Under the pieces are notes generated by a model. That model had not been told where the DNA came from and did not search any database. It worked only from the letters and a program-made list of their open reading frames with translations. The position numbers and the translations under genes were made by a program. Below, piece by piece: positions 23,728 through 36,212 of a DNA stretch of 64,000 nucleotides (position 1 is the stretch's first letter; every line of letters begins with the position of its first letter). The DNA is from Gorsachius magnificus (taxonomy: Eukaryota; Chordata; Aves; Pelecaniformes; Ardeidae), in the NCBI GenBank assembly GCA_034008185.1, contig CM067082.1, forward strand, positions 127,597,988 through 127,661,987, given 5' to 3'.

Positions 23728-24305
23728 TGTCGTGGTTTAACCCGGCTGGCAACTAAGCACCACGCAGCCGCTCGCTCACTCCCCCCCCCCCCCCCCTCAG
23801 TGGGATGGGGGAGAGAATCGGGAAGGGGAAAAAGGTTAGAGCCGAGGGCTGAGATAAAGGCAGTTTAATGAGAGAAAATAATAATAATAGTAATAATGAG
23901 AATGATAACAAAATATACAGAATATACAAAACGAATGATGCACAATGCAATTGCTCACCACCCGCCGACCGATGCCCCGCCCGTCCCGAGCAGCGATCAG
24001 TACCCGAGCAGCGATCACTCCCCCCGCGACCGACCGACCCACCAAACCCCCCCCCGAGCATGACGTTCTATGGTATGGAATAGCTCTTTGGACAGTTTAG
24101 GTCCTAGCTGTGCTGTACTCCCAGCTTGTTATGCACCTGGCCGAGCAGGAGAAGCTCAAAAAGTCCTTGAGCAGTCTGAGCACTGCTTGGCAACAACTAA
24201 AAACATCAGTGTGTTATCAACATTCTTCTAGTACTAAATCCAAAGCACAGCACTATGCTAGCTTCTGTGAAGAAAATTAACTCTATCCCAGCCGAAACCA
24301 GGACA
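23728..24305 (-). repeat. ERV 5' LTR
   Basis: This is the promoter LTR of the provirus in the minus sense. It is 23 bp longer than the 3' LTR. It carries an extra 18-bp segment near 24009-24026 that partly repeats the adjacent GCAGCGATCA motif, two more C in the C run at 23781-23796, and 3 more bases in an A/C run near 24045. An ACGTCA half-CRE (TGACGT on plus, 24061-24066) precedes a G-rich tract. I see no good TATA box at the expected spacing. The only TGTATATT-type boxes are further downstream. Confidence 0.95.
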
Positions 24306-24310
24306 AAATA
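24306..24310. repeat. Target-site duplication AAATA (right)
   Basis: AAATA directly follows the CA end of the right LTR and matches 17468-17472 exactly. Confidence 0.92.
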
Positions 24311-27300
24311 TAATGAATAAAACACATTTGTTGTGAATTTCCCAGCAAATATTTTAAGCCGTACTAGAAAAGCTGTGTGAATATAGTGGATATTCTGTTG
24401 TAGGACCTGCTTTGATGGGTGTTTTCTTACTTTTTTTTTTTCTTTTTAAGTGAGGTTTTTTAAAAAATATTGTTACTGACAATCTCATCCCATTTACTTT
24501 AAATGGCAATTTAGAATATGCACTATTTTGGTGTCACAGCCAGATCTGTAATCTGGGTTGCCCTACTTTCCTAATAACATTATCAACAGAGTTTATTACT
24601 GGTTTGGCTACAGAAAGCTAATTCCTTGTAAACACAGAATAGGAATCCTAATGAAGCTGCTGAGCTGCAGTGCGAGCTTTGATATTGAAGGGGGTGGGGG
24701 TAGAGAGTTGATCATATTGAGTCAGAAGGAACGTGCATCTTGTAATATCTGATAGAGAACGTGAGTTGACTAGATTATAGGATAACAGAAACTTTTCTTT
24801 TGTTTTTATGGAAACTCTGTCTGAGTAAGAAATGTAGGATTTCCTCTCCCACTAACCTATGCTGGTTAGGGGATCTGCTTTGTTTGATTATCCCAGATAT
24901 ACACATTCTCATTAAGTATCCATCCAAAGGTTTATTGTGGATAGAAGAGTCAAATCTATTAGTTTTCAATTTCTTTTTACTAAAGCAATGAAAACATATT
25001 TTTAATAAAATAGGCAGAAAGAATAACCTGAGGGAGTAGTTCAAACCCTCCTGACTTAGAATTGGCAATCCACAGAATGACATAGCATTTAAGCAAACGG
25101 ATGGAAGACGAAGATTGAGTGCTATTAAACATTATATTCTAGTTGCAACTTCCAGTAGAGAAAGTCTCTGAACTTCTGATGGCCAGAAACTAGAGGTAAA
25201 AATCTAGAAAGGAAGTGTTGCATAAATTTTTCTCACTTATGAAGATAGGAACTGAAGGAAACATCTGGGACATCAGATTCAATCCACTGCTGTCACAGAT
25301 GACAATGCAATAAAATTAGTCCAAAATGTTCACAGATCATCAGATCCACAGTACTGTTACATACTCCTCTACCTGCTACCAGAAATTTAAGATAAATAAT
25401 GAGAGACCTAAAATCCGATTGTGCAATGGAAAGAATACAGATGTGATCACAGGCACCAGTAGCCCTACATCCCTGCAATATGAGGAATTAAAAACAAAAC
25501 AAAAAACTAAAGATAAAAACCCCAAACCCTTCCAGGTAAACACAGAAGGCAGACCCTGGTCTATGCTGCAAAGATAGCAATAAAATCCCAGCTGGCCTGT
25601 GTCCTGGAGTAAAAATTCCCAGCTTAGCAATTGATTTAACTTTTGATTATGTGAACAGGAATGTCGCTTCAGGTAACTTAGTGGCATCTGGAGTGCTGGC
25701 AGATATTAACCTAAATCTTTATTTGTCTTTGGCCAATCTGTAGTCAGAAAAAGACAGGGAAGGAGCAACTCTCCATCTGAGAAGGGTTACATTTTTACGT
25801 ATCAAGAAGAAAAAAATTCTTTGGAAAAGACCTCGTTGTTTCTTATAAGCATACCTTAAAGAGTCTGTGCATATATATCACAGATTTATGTATTTTAAAA
25901 TTAACTTTTTAATTTCTAAATTAGTCAAATCAAAGTTCATTCTATCCTATTACTTTGAGCTAATGTTGACATTTCATTCTTATGGTAGGAGAAGAAAGTG
26001 GAGTTTGCATGAAGAAATTAAAAGGAGGCTTTATTGAAGTAGTTTATATTTTGAAATGATGACACACTCAAAACTGAAGGCAGTGGCCAGCCTTTCTTGA
26101 TAAGAGAAGAGAAAGGTAACTTGTGCTTACTACATGCTATTAAACAAAACCATAACTGAATTCTATTCCATTTAATTTCTTAAAATATTTTGTCGGCGTC
26201 AAGGTTAGAATCTAAACCAGCCTAATGATAGATGAAGAGTATTGCCTGTGGTTTCTGAATTTGTAGACATCACCTTTAAATAACACTGCCATATATTTGA
26301 TGTTGTGTTATTAACTTCCATAAACCAGAGGGCTTTTCACAGTCATTGTCAGCTTCTTTCATGCTGTTTAAATATCCAGGTAGCCTTTCCAATCCTCTGG
26401 TGCTGCTTACAGCACCTATCTACCACAATTAAAAAACTAAACACTTGTACTTTGGCCCCTCTTTTGGCCTGTATTTGAATTAACCCCTACTTACATCTGA
26501 GTTGATTAAATTGATTTACCCTGTTGAGACATGCAGAACTATTAGTGAAGAGTGGTTGGGTACATGGGTTATGATTAAAAAAAACCAAAACAAAATATTC
26601 TTTTCCTTCCAGATATTATAAGGAAATTTTGATGTGTTTCTGACACTTCCCCTGTTACAATGAACAGTATTGATTTTGATGGAGTAATGCTCACTTACAG
26701 CCAGTGAAGATCTTATTTTCCAATAATGAAGTTGCAACTGTTTTGACCATCAGATGGAACATAGCCTCTTTTCCAGTGGTATAGGAACAAATGTGTTTAT
26801 TGTCCTCTGAGTTTTATCAGCCATAGCCTTTACAAACAGGCAAATGTCAAGATGCTGCAAAATATAACATTTGTAAATAATACATCTGATGTGCATTTCT
26901 AGTGATTCCTTCATTCCTTAGGCAGACTATGTTGTATTCTGTTTCTGAAAAGTAACTTACAGCTCCATTTTATTAATGATTGCACATCCATGGATGAACA
27001 TAATACTAACAAACTGTTCCATGAGCAGCCAAACTAATGAAGACTGATTTCCTACAGATGTATGTCCTGTGACCCTTAGTGTCCTTGCTGTGACAATCCC
27101 GTTTTCACATATGGTCTAGTTCCACATGCTGATCTGTGCTGTGTGTTTCCGATTAACCAATCAGTATTTGCTGATTTCTGGGCTTTGTTACAAATGGAAA
27201 AAATGCCAGACACTTTCTTTAAACTGCAATTATCTTGTTTGTGTACAGGCCATGTATCAATGAAAGAAGTAGTTAATTCTTTAAGGGCTCATCAACTATT

Positions 27301-30300
27301 TGGTGTTTTGTAATTTTGACTGTTCTTCCTTCTCCCCACTCCCCAATATAAATCATTTGTAGTCTTACACAGTCAGATTCAGATAAAATTTGGAATGTGA
27401 TTGATCTACAGTATTACATCCAATTTAGACATATTGTATGTGATAAAACTGTAAGGTCTTAGAGTAATTGACTCTTGAACATAATGGGTTATAATGCTGT
27501 CATTAAATGACTGATTGGTTGTTCTATGCTATTGCAAAGAAATCCTGTGGAAAAGAACGTCTGGAAAGTGCAGATGTTCATCCATCGCAACTGGGGGTAG
27601 ATTTGTTTCTTTTGATGTGTAATTGCAACTGATAATTGTATAGAAAAAAAATCAGGATGTTAATGTTTCAGATCTCTTTCTCTTAACATGTATGACATCT
27701 CTATCCTAATGTCTTGTCTCTGACTCCTGACACTATTCCTCTCACTAAGCTATCTTGTGTGTGTATGCCCACACAGGAGTGACCATTTTTAGTATATCTT
27801 AACTGTACTGTCCATGCTCCCCCTAATCCCACCTACTAACGTTCTGATGGCTCTCCTTTCCTCTCAGCCCAGCGCAGGACTCAGCATGTGTCTTACGGCT
27901 TGTGATCCTTCCAGGAAACTGGCATCTAAAAATGCCCTCAGGATAACCTTAGGGTGGAGAGGGCACAATGCAGGTTATTTCCCAAGCCCCTACTGGAAAT
28001 TATTGGTGTTACACCTCTTAAGCCCATTTGAGGACTCTCTATATGTTTCTTAGTTTTCTAATGAATCATTTGAAGGAATAAACTTCACCAATGAATCATT
28101 CACCTAAATTGGGTCATAATTGATTAATTAAAAAATGGGCAAGCAATATCTCCTGCTTCTTAAAATTTTGTTCATGTTCTTGTTATGCTCTCATTTGCGT
28201 CTATGCCTATAATCCTACATGTCTGTATCGATGTACATCTGCTTGTGAACCGCCTGCTCCTTGTAATGCTTCCTTGTACCAAACATGCCCACTGTACCTC
28301 ACATCTGAATGCATGTAGTGCGCGTTTAACCTGAAGTAATTCCCTGAATATGGGGGCTCTTAGAACTTTTATAAAACTTAATCAGTAGATTCATGGGTAT
28401 ATTAAATAGGAAATAACATTGCCTGGAAGAGAAGGAAGAAAAAATCTTAGCATCCTATGATATAAAATAGAATTTCTGTCAATTTGATTGTTTTCAGTCC
28501 TAATTTCATTTACTAACCATTTTATAAGACACTGTCTTATGACATACCTCTTTTCCTCCTAAGTATATTTAATGTCCTAACTGAAAGATTTCATTGATTT
28601 CCTAAGTTATTTCTTGTTTCCTTTGACATCTGTCATCATAAATAATTTGGACCTTTTTATCCTGTGATCAAAAGAGGGTGCCCCAGACTTAAGTTGGCCA
28701 ACAAGGTAAAAAACAAAAGCAGCCAAGGTAGTTTGTAGTCTTACTGTGACTCTAGGGAACTATAAATTGCCTTAAGTTTACTTCAGTTATGAACTCCACT
28801 TCAGATCATTCCTGTTTTAATTGCTAAGTCCTTATAATGCCACCATTGCAGCTCCTCTCTAAGTCTACAAAAATAAATACAAACCCAGCAGTTTTGCTGG
28901 TTCTGATACTACCATTTACCTTATAGACCCATATTTCCAATTTGCTTGTTGCGGTTTTTTCATGTTTCAGTCAGTCCATATCCATTTGCGATCTATTCTC
29001 TTTAAACAGAGACTTTTCATAGTAATTTTATTAGTACAGAGTCTAGCCCACTGACAGTTCACGATGAGAAGTATTAGATGCTAGGATAAGAACTAGTATC
29101 ACAGGTCATATGAAGTAAGCGGTCATAAATCAGCTTTGCTACACCTTCATTAGGACTGAAACAGCCTCCCTCATTCTTTGGCCTTTTTATATTCTCCTGT
29201 GGAACAACATATTCAGGAATTAAAACTTAGTAAAATAAAATCACTTACTAGATTGAATTTAATATGAGCTCTGTACTACTTGTTCAGATTCAACAACCTC
29301 TCTTAGCATGTTCCTGTGAAGGAGCACCTTTAAATTAACTGTTTCCAGACAACAAGAAGTGGTTGAACACTTGGTTGGTGTTCTCTGGGCAGCTACCTGA
29401 GTAAACAGTGTATTTTTTTCTCTTTGATTAGACCGGTTCTTATGGAGTTACCAGCTCATCATCAACTAGTTTGATAAAACCTAACTGAATAAATTGGGTG
29501 GCTCTCCTGAAAAATGTCTGTTCAGTGGTCTTGTTTTATGCTATTTATTTAATCTATAGAAATACATATGAATTATGTATATATGAGTATGAGTGCATGC
29601 ATTGGTGCAGTGAGAGAACTTAAAATTATGATTCATACCTTGAAGATTCAAATATTCCCTGCACTCAGGGAAATTCTGGTGACAATGATACCTACTATCA
29701 AAAAGGGGTTTTTCAGTTGTATTTTGTGTAATTTAATTTTAATATTTTGTTTTCCTCATTATATATACACTCCATTATGGAATGTTTTACTTTAGTACAG
29801 TTGAGTAGCTGGGTGTGGATAACATTTGTTTATCAAAATAGGAATTCTGTGTAGTTTTGCAATATCCTCTGTTCTCCTTTCCTGCAACAGTGTAAATTTT
29901 GAGTCACCTTTCTAATTTTCAAGAGAGTATCGCCGAAATTGGATAGACTCCATTCTGAGAAAGCTTATACAAGGGAACCCAAACTCTGAATAATACTAAT
30001 TTAACTAGAATAGAACACATCAGATATTGTACATCAGGGTTGTACAATAGTAAAACTATGATTGTTTTCTATGTAAAGTTTCATAATTGTGATTAGACCT
30101 AATCATTCTGTTTTGAGCAGCCATAATAATTTCAGATTCTTGTTACAGAGGCATTTTACAGTGTATCCAAAAAACCTATAGAAAAAAGCTTTTGCAAAAT
30201 TGTGAGAAGCTCTTGCATTTGTAGAAAATGAATTAGGCCCATTTTCTTTGCTGTTGACAAAGTACATTCCTTTTAATCTAGTCATTATAGGGAAAGTCAG

Positions 30301-31966
30301 CAAAAGCAGGGGAGGAAATACAGAGAGATTATAGGAAATGACTGTTTAAAATACATCTGCAAATGAGTAATGCTGGGCTTGTGTTGCAATACCCCATCAA
30401 TTTTCCTAGTATTGTATACTACAGATATGCTACAACTGTGCATTTTTGTGTAATCTTTTTACAGTCTTAAAGGTGCTCCTCTATTACCAGACATCACAGC
30501 ATCATATATCCAGAATTCAACGCATGTGTTTTGAACTTGATTTAACAGGAAAAGCACTGACTTTATAGGTTTATGTATATTCTTTCATTTATCATTTCTT
30601 AGAGCCCAAGTTCATTGTTTACTGCAGGGAAAATATGTCTTGGGAAGTCCTGGAAATTCGACCAAATTAAGGATTTAGTTCAGAATTAGTAATGATGTAA
30701 TATGTAGAAATAGTTGCTTGATATGTTAGAGAGCAGTAGTGTTGCTCACTTTCACAGTAAGATGATCTTTCAATCTTTGTTTCTACAGGCACTAGCTTAT
30801 TAATGCAACTGAGGGACTAAGTATTCCTACCGACTGTCTTATGGAATTGTCATTGAAAACACTCTGACCTATTTTGAAGAAGTGACTTGTTCTGTTGTTT
30901 TTTTTTTTTCCAAAATAACAAGTCAATTAGTACCATTTACAAATTATTTGCCTCTAAAAACCCATTTAAAAATCAATTTTTTTAGCTTTAAGTCATTCAT
31001 TCCTGCGTTTTATTGAAAACTCAAAAATAGGTACATATTTTTCATTATTAAGTTTTGTAAACAAATTCATCCCTAGCCCAACTTTTAGTGGCAGGTTTAA
31101 ATGTAGAACATGTTTTTAAGAGCTAAGAATAAGAATTTATTGATAAGGAGAAGGCAGACTGTAGTGTATCTGGACAAATAGTACTGTTGTAAGAGTGATA
31201 GATCTATCTGAACAAAGTGTAGGAAACAGAATATAAGTTCCAGGACAAAATGCCAAATAGCTGTGAAGACTGACTATTTTTAAATAAAAGCAATGTTCAC
31301 TCTGGAGTCCAAAGCTCCCTCTTTTAAAGCTAGAAATAAACATCTGTTAGTTTTTTCCATTGTAAAGCTTCATTTTTATGGGTTTATAATAGGGTCATAA
31401 AAAGTCATTCCTTGCTGAAACTTGACATCATAAAAGGCTAGGAAAGTCCTTTGGGTGAGTAATAAATAGATTAAAGCATGATGGAAAGGTATGTTTTCAG
31501 TACAAGCACACCAAAACACACACAAAATGTCACCCCATTGTCCATTTGACTTGTACCCTTTAATCATAGTTCAAAGCTAAGCACAATTTCTTCTTTGAAA
31601 AGTGTACTTGTGGATTCAGGAGATACTTTTCCAATTCCTTCCCAAAGTAAAGGGAGAAAACTCAGGGGGAGTGAACTTCTATGAGGATATGGCTCCATCA
31701 GCAGAGGAAGCCTGGAGGTCAGAAGACATCTCCCAGAAATTCATCAGTTCTTGGCCAAATTCTTGGCCCAATGTATCTTGAAACGTTGCATGTCACTGTC
31801 TTCCTTCCAGGTTCTAGCTCATTAGAAGTTGTAGTCATACGAATTTCATGGAAAACATAGAGTCTTTATATCTGCCTTACTAGTAAAATACAGATTTGCA
31901 AAAGTAAACAAAACAAAAATGCATGTTCACATCACAAAAGCCTTGTAACCCAGTTGAGAAAATTTA

Positions 31967-32030
31967 TGATGGTGAGTTTTGTTACATACAAAATGGCATG
32001 ATGGTGAGTTTTGTTATGTACAAAATGGCA
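31967..32030. repeat. 32-bp tandem duplication
   Basis: Two adjacent 32-base units (31967-31998 and 31999-32030) both start TGATGGTGAGTTTTGTTA and end TACAAAATGGCA in register, with 30 of 32 bases identical. This is a local duplication with no known function. Confidence 0.95.
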
Positions 32031-32620
32031 GCATAGGCCACACTCCCTGGAATGTCAGTATCAAAACTTATTTGTCTTTGTTTGGTTCTTTTAGTTCTGG
32101 ATGCAAAAGTGAAAAATACATGCTATTTTCAAGCATTTGTGAATTCTTTTAAGAAATCACTGGAAATTCTTTCATGGACTGTTTTCCTTAGGTATGAACT
32201 TTCATTCACTGAAAATCAGTGGGAAAGGCGCAAAAGCACATCACCGGTGCTTCTTTTAACTCTTCAGACATGATTCTAGCAAGCAACTACCAAATAACTC
32301 AATTAAGTTTAGCCATAAATAACCCAAGCAAGCTGTGACAAAAGTCCTTGAGGCAATGGCCTGGAATAATTTTTTAGATTCATTCACCAAACTACTTAGA
32401 TCATAAATGTAGACAAATCACTTAGAGCTAAATGATGATCAAGTTGAATTTGAAGCATCACTAATGTGAGCAAAAAGAGTAATATATGGAATAAGAAGAA
32501 GATAAGGTGCTTATCTGGCTCCTGCTTTGTAAGTGGTTAACCTGCTGTTAGTCTCAAAGCCTGGTGTCTGGAAGCATGCATGTGGAGAAGGCAAAATTCA
32601 GCTTCATTGGGATGTGCTGC

Positions 32621-32640
32621 TTTTTTTTTTTTTTTTTTTT
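32621..32640. repeat. T20 homopolymer
   Basis: An uninterrupted run of 20 T is followed by CCCAG. It resembles a polypyrimidine tract and splice acceptor, but no coding frame follows, so I treat it as a simple repeat. Confidence 0.85.
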
Positions 32641-33257
32641 CCCAGATGTAATTATCCTTATTTAAAATTTTATAATTTTTTTAATTTTTTTTATTGCTAA
32701 TGATCTATAACCATTTAAAGGATGTTATATGATTAAGAAAAATCAGTTATGTGAAACAGAATCTGGTAGTTTCAGACCTCCTTTTATGATCCTTTTGTTT
32801 ATGATAGCTGATCTACTTGTGGCTATGTGGTAAGAACTGATCTGATATTCACAGTATATTTTCAAAAAATAAGGCTTCTGCAGTGCTTAATATGAGAACT
32901 TCCTCTGATGGTGAATCATGCATGAACATTAGAAAGGTAGGTAGAAAGGAAACTCCTGTTTAATCTCACAGGTAGTTTTTCAAGGAGTTCCACTATGGAA
33001 AGACTTGTTGTGGCCAACTTTTTGGTGATGGTAAGCAAGACTATCAGCTAGAGCTTCAGATAGACTGGATTGGCATTATGTGCATTTGAAATGCTAGTCT
33101 GAGAGATAAGAAATGAAATACATGTTTGGATGAATGATGACACATGATGATTTAAAATTAATAGCTAAGCACTGTTAAGATGAGGTTCATACCAGAATCA
33201 GCATGTGGCTTTTTCTTTCTGTAACTACATCTCTGATTATGAATCTAGCAGAAGAAT

Positions 33258-34170
33258 GATCTGGACAAAAGGATCAAATGCACCCTGGGTAAATTTGCAG
33301 ATGGCACCAAGTTGGGCAAGAGTGTTGATCTGTTTGAGGGTAGGGATGCTCTACGGAGGAATCTGGGCAGACTGGCTCAGTAGGCCAAGGCCAACTGTAT
33401 GAGATTCAACAACTCTAATTGCTGTTTCCTGCACTTGGGTCAAAACAACCCCATGCAATGCTGTAGGCTTGGGGAAGAGTGGTTGGAAAGCTGCTTGGCA
33501 GAGAGGGACCTGGGGGTGCTGGTCAACAAGCCAGCTGTATATGAGCCGGCAGTGTACCCAGGTGGCCGAGGCCAATTGCATCCTGGCTGGTATCAGAAAT
33601 AGTGTGGCCAGCAGGAGTAGGGAAGTGATTGTTCCCCTGTACTCCGCACTGGTGATGCCACACCTTGAATACTGTGTTCAGTTTTGGGCCCCTTCTCACT
33701 ACGTTGAGGTGCTGGAATGTTTCCAAAGAAGGGCAACAAAGCTGGTAAAGGGTCTAGAGAACAAGTCTTATGAGAAGCGGCTGAGGGGACTGGGACTGTT
33801 TAGCCTGGAGAAAAGGAGGCTGATGGGAGACCTTATCGCCCTCTACAACTACCTGAAAGGAGGTTATAGCAAAGTGGGTGTCAGTCTCTTTTTCCTAAGT
33901 AACAAGTGATAGGATGAGAAGAAATGGCCTCAAGTTGTGCCAGGGGAGGTTTAGGTTGGATATTAGGAAAATTAATTCACCGAAAGGGTTATCAAGCATT
34001 GGAACATGCTGCCCAAGGAAGTGGCTGAGTCCCCATCCCTGGAGCTATTTAAAAGACGGGCAGACAAGGTGCTTAGGGACATGGCTTAGTGGTGGACTTG
34101 GCAGTGCTAGGTTAACTGTTGGACTTGTTAAAGGTCTTTTCCAACCTAAATTGTTCTATGATTCTATGAA
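33258..34170 (+). mobile_element. CR1 LINE, 5'-truncated 3' end
   Basis: This is a plus-strand CR1 fragment of about 910 bp. It has landmarks of the end of CR1 ORF2 and its 3' UTR: GCAGATGGCACCAAGTTGGG near 33298, ACCTGGGGGTGCTGGTCAAC near 33510, and a frame at about 33620-33909. That frame includes [25 protein letters not shown] and [29 protein letters not shown], the conserved C-terminus of the CR1 reverse transcriptase polyprotein. It closes with CTTTTCCAACCTAAATTGTTCTATG and the octamer-type tail ATTCTATGA. Earlier coding parts are out of frame, so it is dead. The left edge is approximate. Confidence 0.92.
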
Positions 34171-35790
34171 GACAGACACCACAAATGAGAAATCAAAATC
34201 ATCAGGTTGGAGGAATATTTGATAAAGGATTTGTTTGTTAAGTAGTTAGATGATGTTTTTCCCATAATAATGCCAGTTGCCACTTCAGCATAATATAATG
34301 TATCTATTTAATAACAAGATAATTAAAATTGCCAGAAGAAAAACTATTAGATAAATGTGAAAGATAATAAGATGAAGTATGGAAGTAGCCCAGTAGTTAG
34401 TACAATATGATTTACTGAAACAGTATTTGTTTTGTGTTGTTATTGACAACCTCAAATACTAATTGAATTAATTTTTACTATAGGTATCAAGTTTCCCACT
34501 TCAAAAAAAATGGTGGGAGAATAAGAAGGAGCAATTATTTTAGATCTGTCGCAGTTTGTGTCTGCCAAAGAGGAGAAATGAAGCTAAACATGGAAGTAGT
34601 TTCAGGCTATCTACTCTAGTACAGTTGTCTCAATGCTTAAGAAGTGTATAGTGCCCAGTAATTCATGGGAGGTGGTCTGAATCCTTCTAAAATTAGCATG
34701 TCCAAGATCTGCTTAAATAGATTTTAGGTAAGTATAAGAGGTCTCAGTAGTGTCCATGACACTTACCAAAAGGTTAAGCAAAACCAAAGGATTAGTGCCC
34801 CATATTCATTTGGCTCTGGACCATTTACCATGCTAGATCATACTTTGTTTTGAAAGGGCCATCCTTGTTAGTATGGCCAATTAAGGAAGGAAACTAGGAA
34901 AGAGCTCCAGAGTATTTTCATTAGCAAAGCCATAATCTAAACTGGACGCCTAAGGATTCAGTAATGCAACTGTAAGTAAATGTTACTTATGAAGAATAAT
35001 TAAGCATTTGCTAACTTTCCTTTTTAGTGCTAACCTTTCTAGGGAATATACTTTTAGTTAGACAATAGCAGTTCATTTTATTTCTTTCATACATGAGAGA
35101 ATCAGAAATAAAAGATTTATTAAGCAAGCTTCAACATGTCCATTTGATGTTTTACTATTATAGCGTTAATTTCTTCAGAAGAGATACAGGCTAGCTTATC
35201 CTCACTTAGAGAAGAAACCAGTTAATGCAGTGGCAGATCAGGGTTATTATATCAGTCATATGAATCTTATAAGAAGCCAAAGGCAGTCAATCGTATTTGC
35301 ATTTAATGAAACTGTGATTTTTGTAATGTAGCTAACTAAGGGAAAGAAAGATCTTATGCCAATAAAAATCTCATCAGGTGATGGCTTTGACAGAGCGTCT
35401 CAGTATCCTTGTCACCCAGAGCTGTCGTAAACAAACTACTGATGAGACAATGATAATAATTAACATAGTGTTAATGGAACATAGACGCTCACAGCTATTT
35501 TTCAGCTACAGTGAGCTGAATGAATGCCAGGCAGTGCATGTGGCATAACATCATAACATGCTTCTTTTTTTTCCTTATGGTGGTGGCTGTTGTAAGCTGG
35601 CTCTTTTCTGAAGATGGTTCACCAAGTCAAAATTCTCTCCTTCGTTCTGAAGTTATAATATAATAATAGATCATTATTAATGAAGATTAGCCCTATCAAC
35701 AAAATAATCTTTTTACTAATAAAACTGGTGTAAAAAAGAAACAAAAATAATCTTGAGATGTTAGAGATAGCAAAAGGCCTCCAAACATTT
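34171..35790. other. AT-rich non-coding host DNA
   Basis: I see nothing recognisable between the CR1 copy and the microsatellite. Confidence 0.6.
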
Positions 35791-35880
35791 CCTTCCTTGC
35801 TTCCTTCCTTCCTTCCTTCCTTTCTTGCTTCCTTCTTTCCTTCCTTCCATTCATCCATCCATCCATCCTTCCATCCATCC
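35791..35880. repeat. CTTC/CATC compound microsatellite
   Basis: This is about 90 bp of tetranucleotide repeats, first CTTC-type with some TTGC interruptions and then CATC-type. The minus-strand frames rich in Lys/Glu/Arg that cross it are artefacts of the repeat. Confidence 0.95.
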
Positions 35881-36136
35881 ACTGGGACGAGAGGAGCTTC
35901 AAACATGGGTGTTAATGGCCATAGAGCACTTTAGGCTAAAATACTGGGATGTTTGGCTGACAGCCTGGATGTGTTCCCTCTCTGGGACTTTTGGCATCAA
36001 TGTTAAAGAACTGTAGGTTGTTTTTCATGGGTAATTTAGGCAAATAATGAAACACATTCCACTGTATTCCTAGGCATAAGGCACAAAAAACTAATATTGC
36101 CTTTTGTCTTGACTTGCTATGTCACCACCTAATTTA

Positions 36137-36212
36137 GAATCATAGAATCATCTAGGTTGGAAAAGACCTTTAAGATCAAGTCCAACCGTTAACCTAACAC
36201 TGCCATCCCATT
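36137..36212 (-). mobile_element. CR1 3'-end fragment
   Basis: Plus-strand text GAATCATAGAATCATCTAGG, then TTGGAAAAGACCTTTAAGAT and CAAGTCCAACC, is the reverse complement of the CR1 3' end, including the ATTCTATGATTC tail. Only about 75 bp remain. Confidence 0.88.

Larger units (their letters stand above)
17473..24305 (-). mobile_element. Complete ERV-L-like endogenous retrovirus (provirus)
   Basis: This 6,833-bp element has TG...CA LTRs at both ends (555 and 578 bp) and a perfect 5-bp target duplication. It also has a tRNA-Lys1,2 primer-binding site, a polypurine tract, and gag-pro-RT-RNase H-integrase in retroviral order on the minus strand. There is no env: the 393 bases between pol and the polypurine tract hold no envelope-like frame. 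The RT box is YIDD and the integrase has DX35E and a PYHAPASG motif, as in class III elements. The LTRs differ by 4 substitutions over about 555 aligned bases (0.72%), so the insertion is recent. Gag and pol carry several breaks, so the copy is coding-defective. It is clearly more GC-rich than its surroundings. Confidence 0.95.
24311..33257. other. AT-rich non-coding host DNA
   Basis: I recognise no gene or dated transposon here apart from the short repeats listed separately. Open frames are under about 105 codons and have no recognisable domain. T-rich tracts are present near 24430 and 30897. The block may be intergenic or intronic. Confidence 0.6.

Noticed and set aside
32621..32645. T20-CCCAG as a splice acceptor
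   Set aside because: No open exon-like frame or donor site follows; a homopolymer run explains it.
33469..33909. 146-codon frame as a host gene
   Set aside because: Its second half is the conserved C-terminus of the CR1 ORF2 protein and it lies inside a truncated CR1 copy.
35619..35906. Lys/Glu/Arg-rich minus-strand frames
   Set aside because: They are translations of the CTTC/CATC microsatellite.
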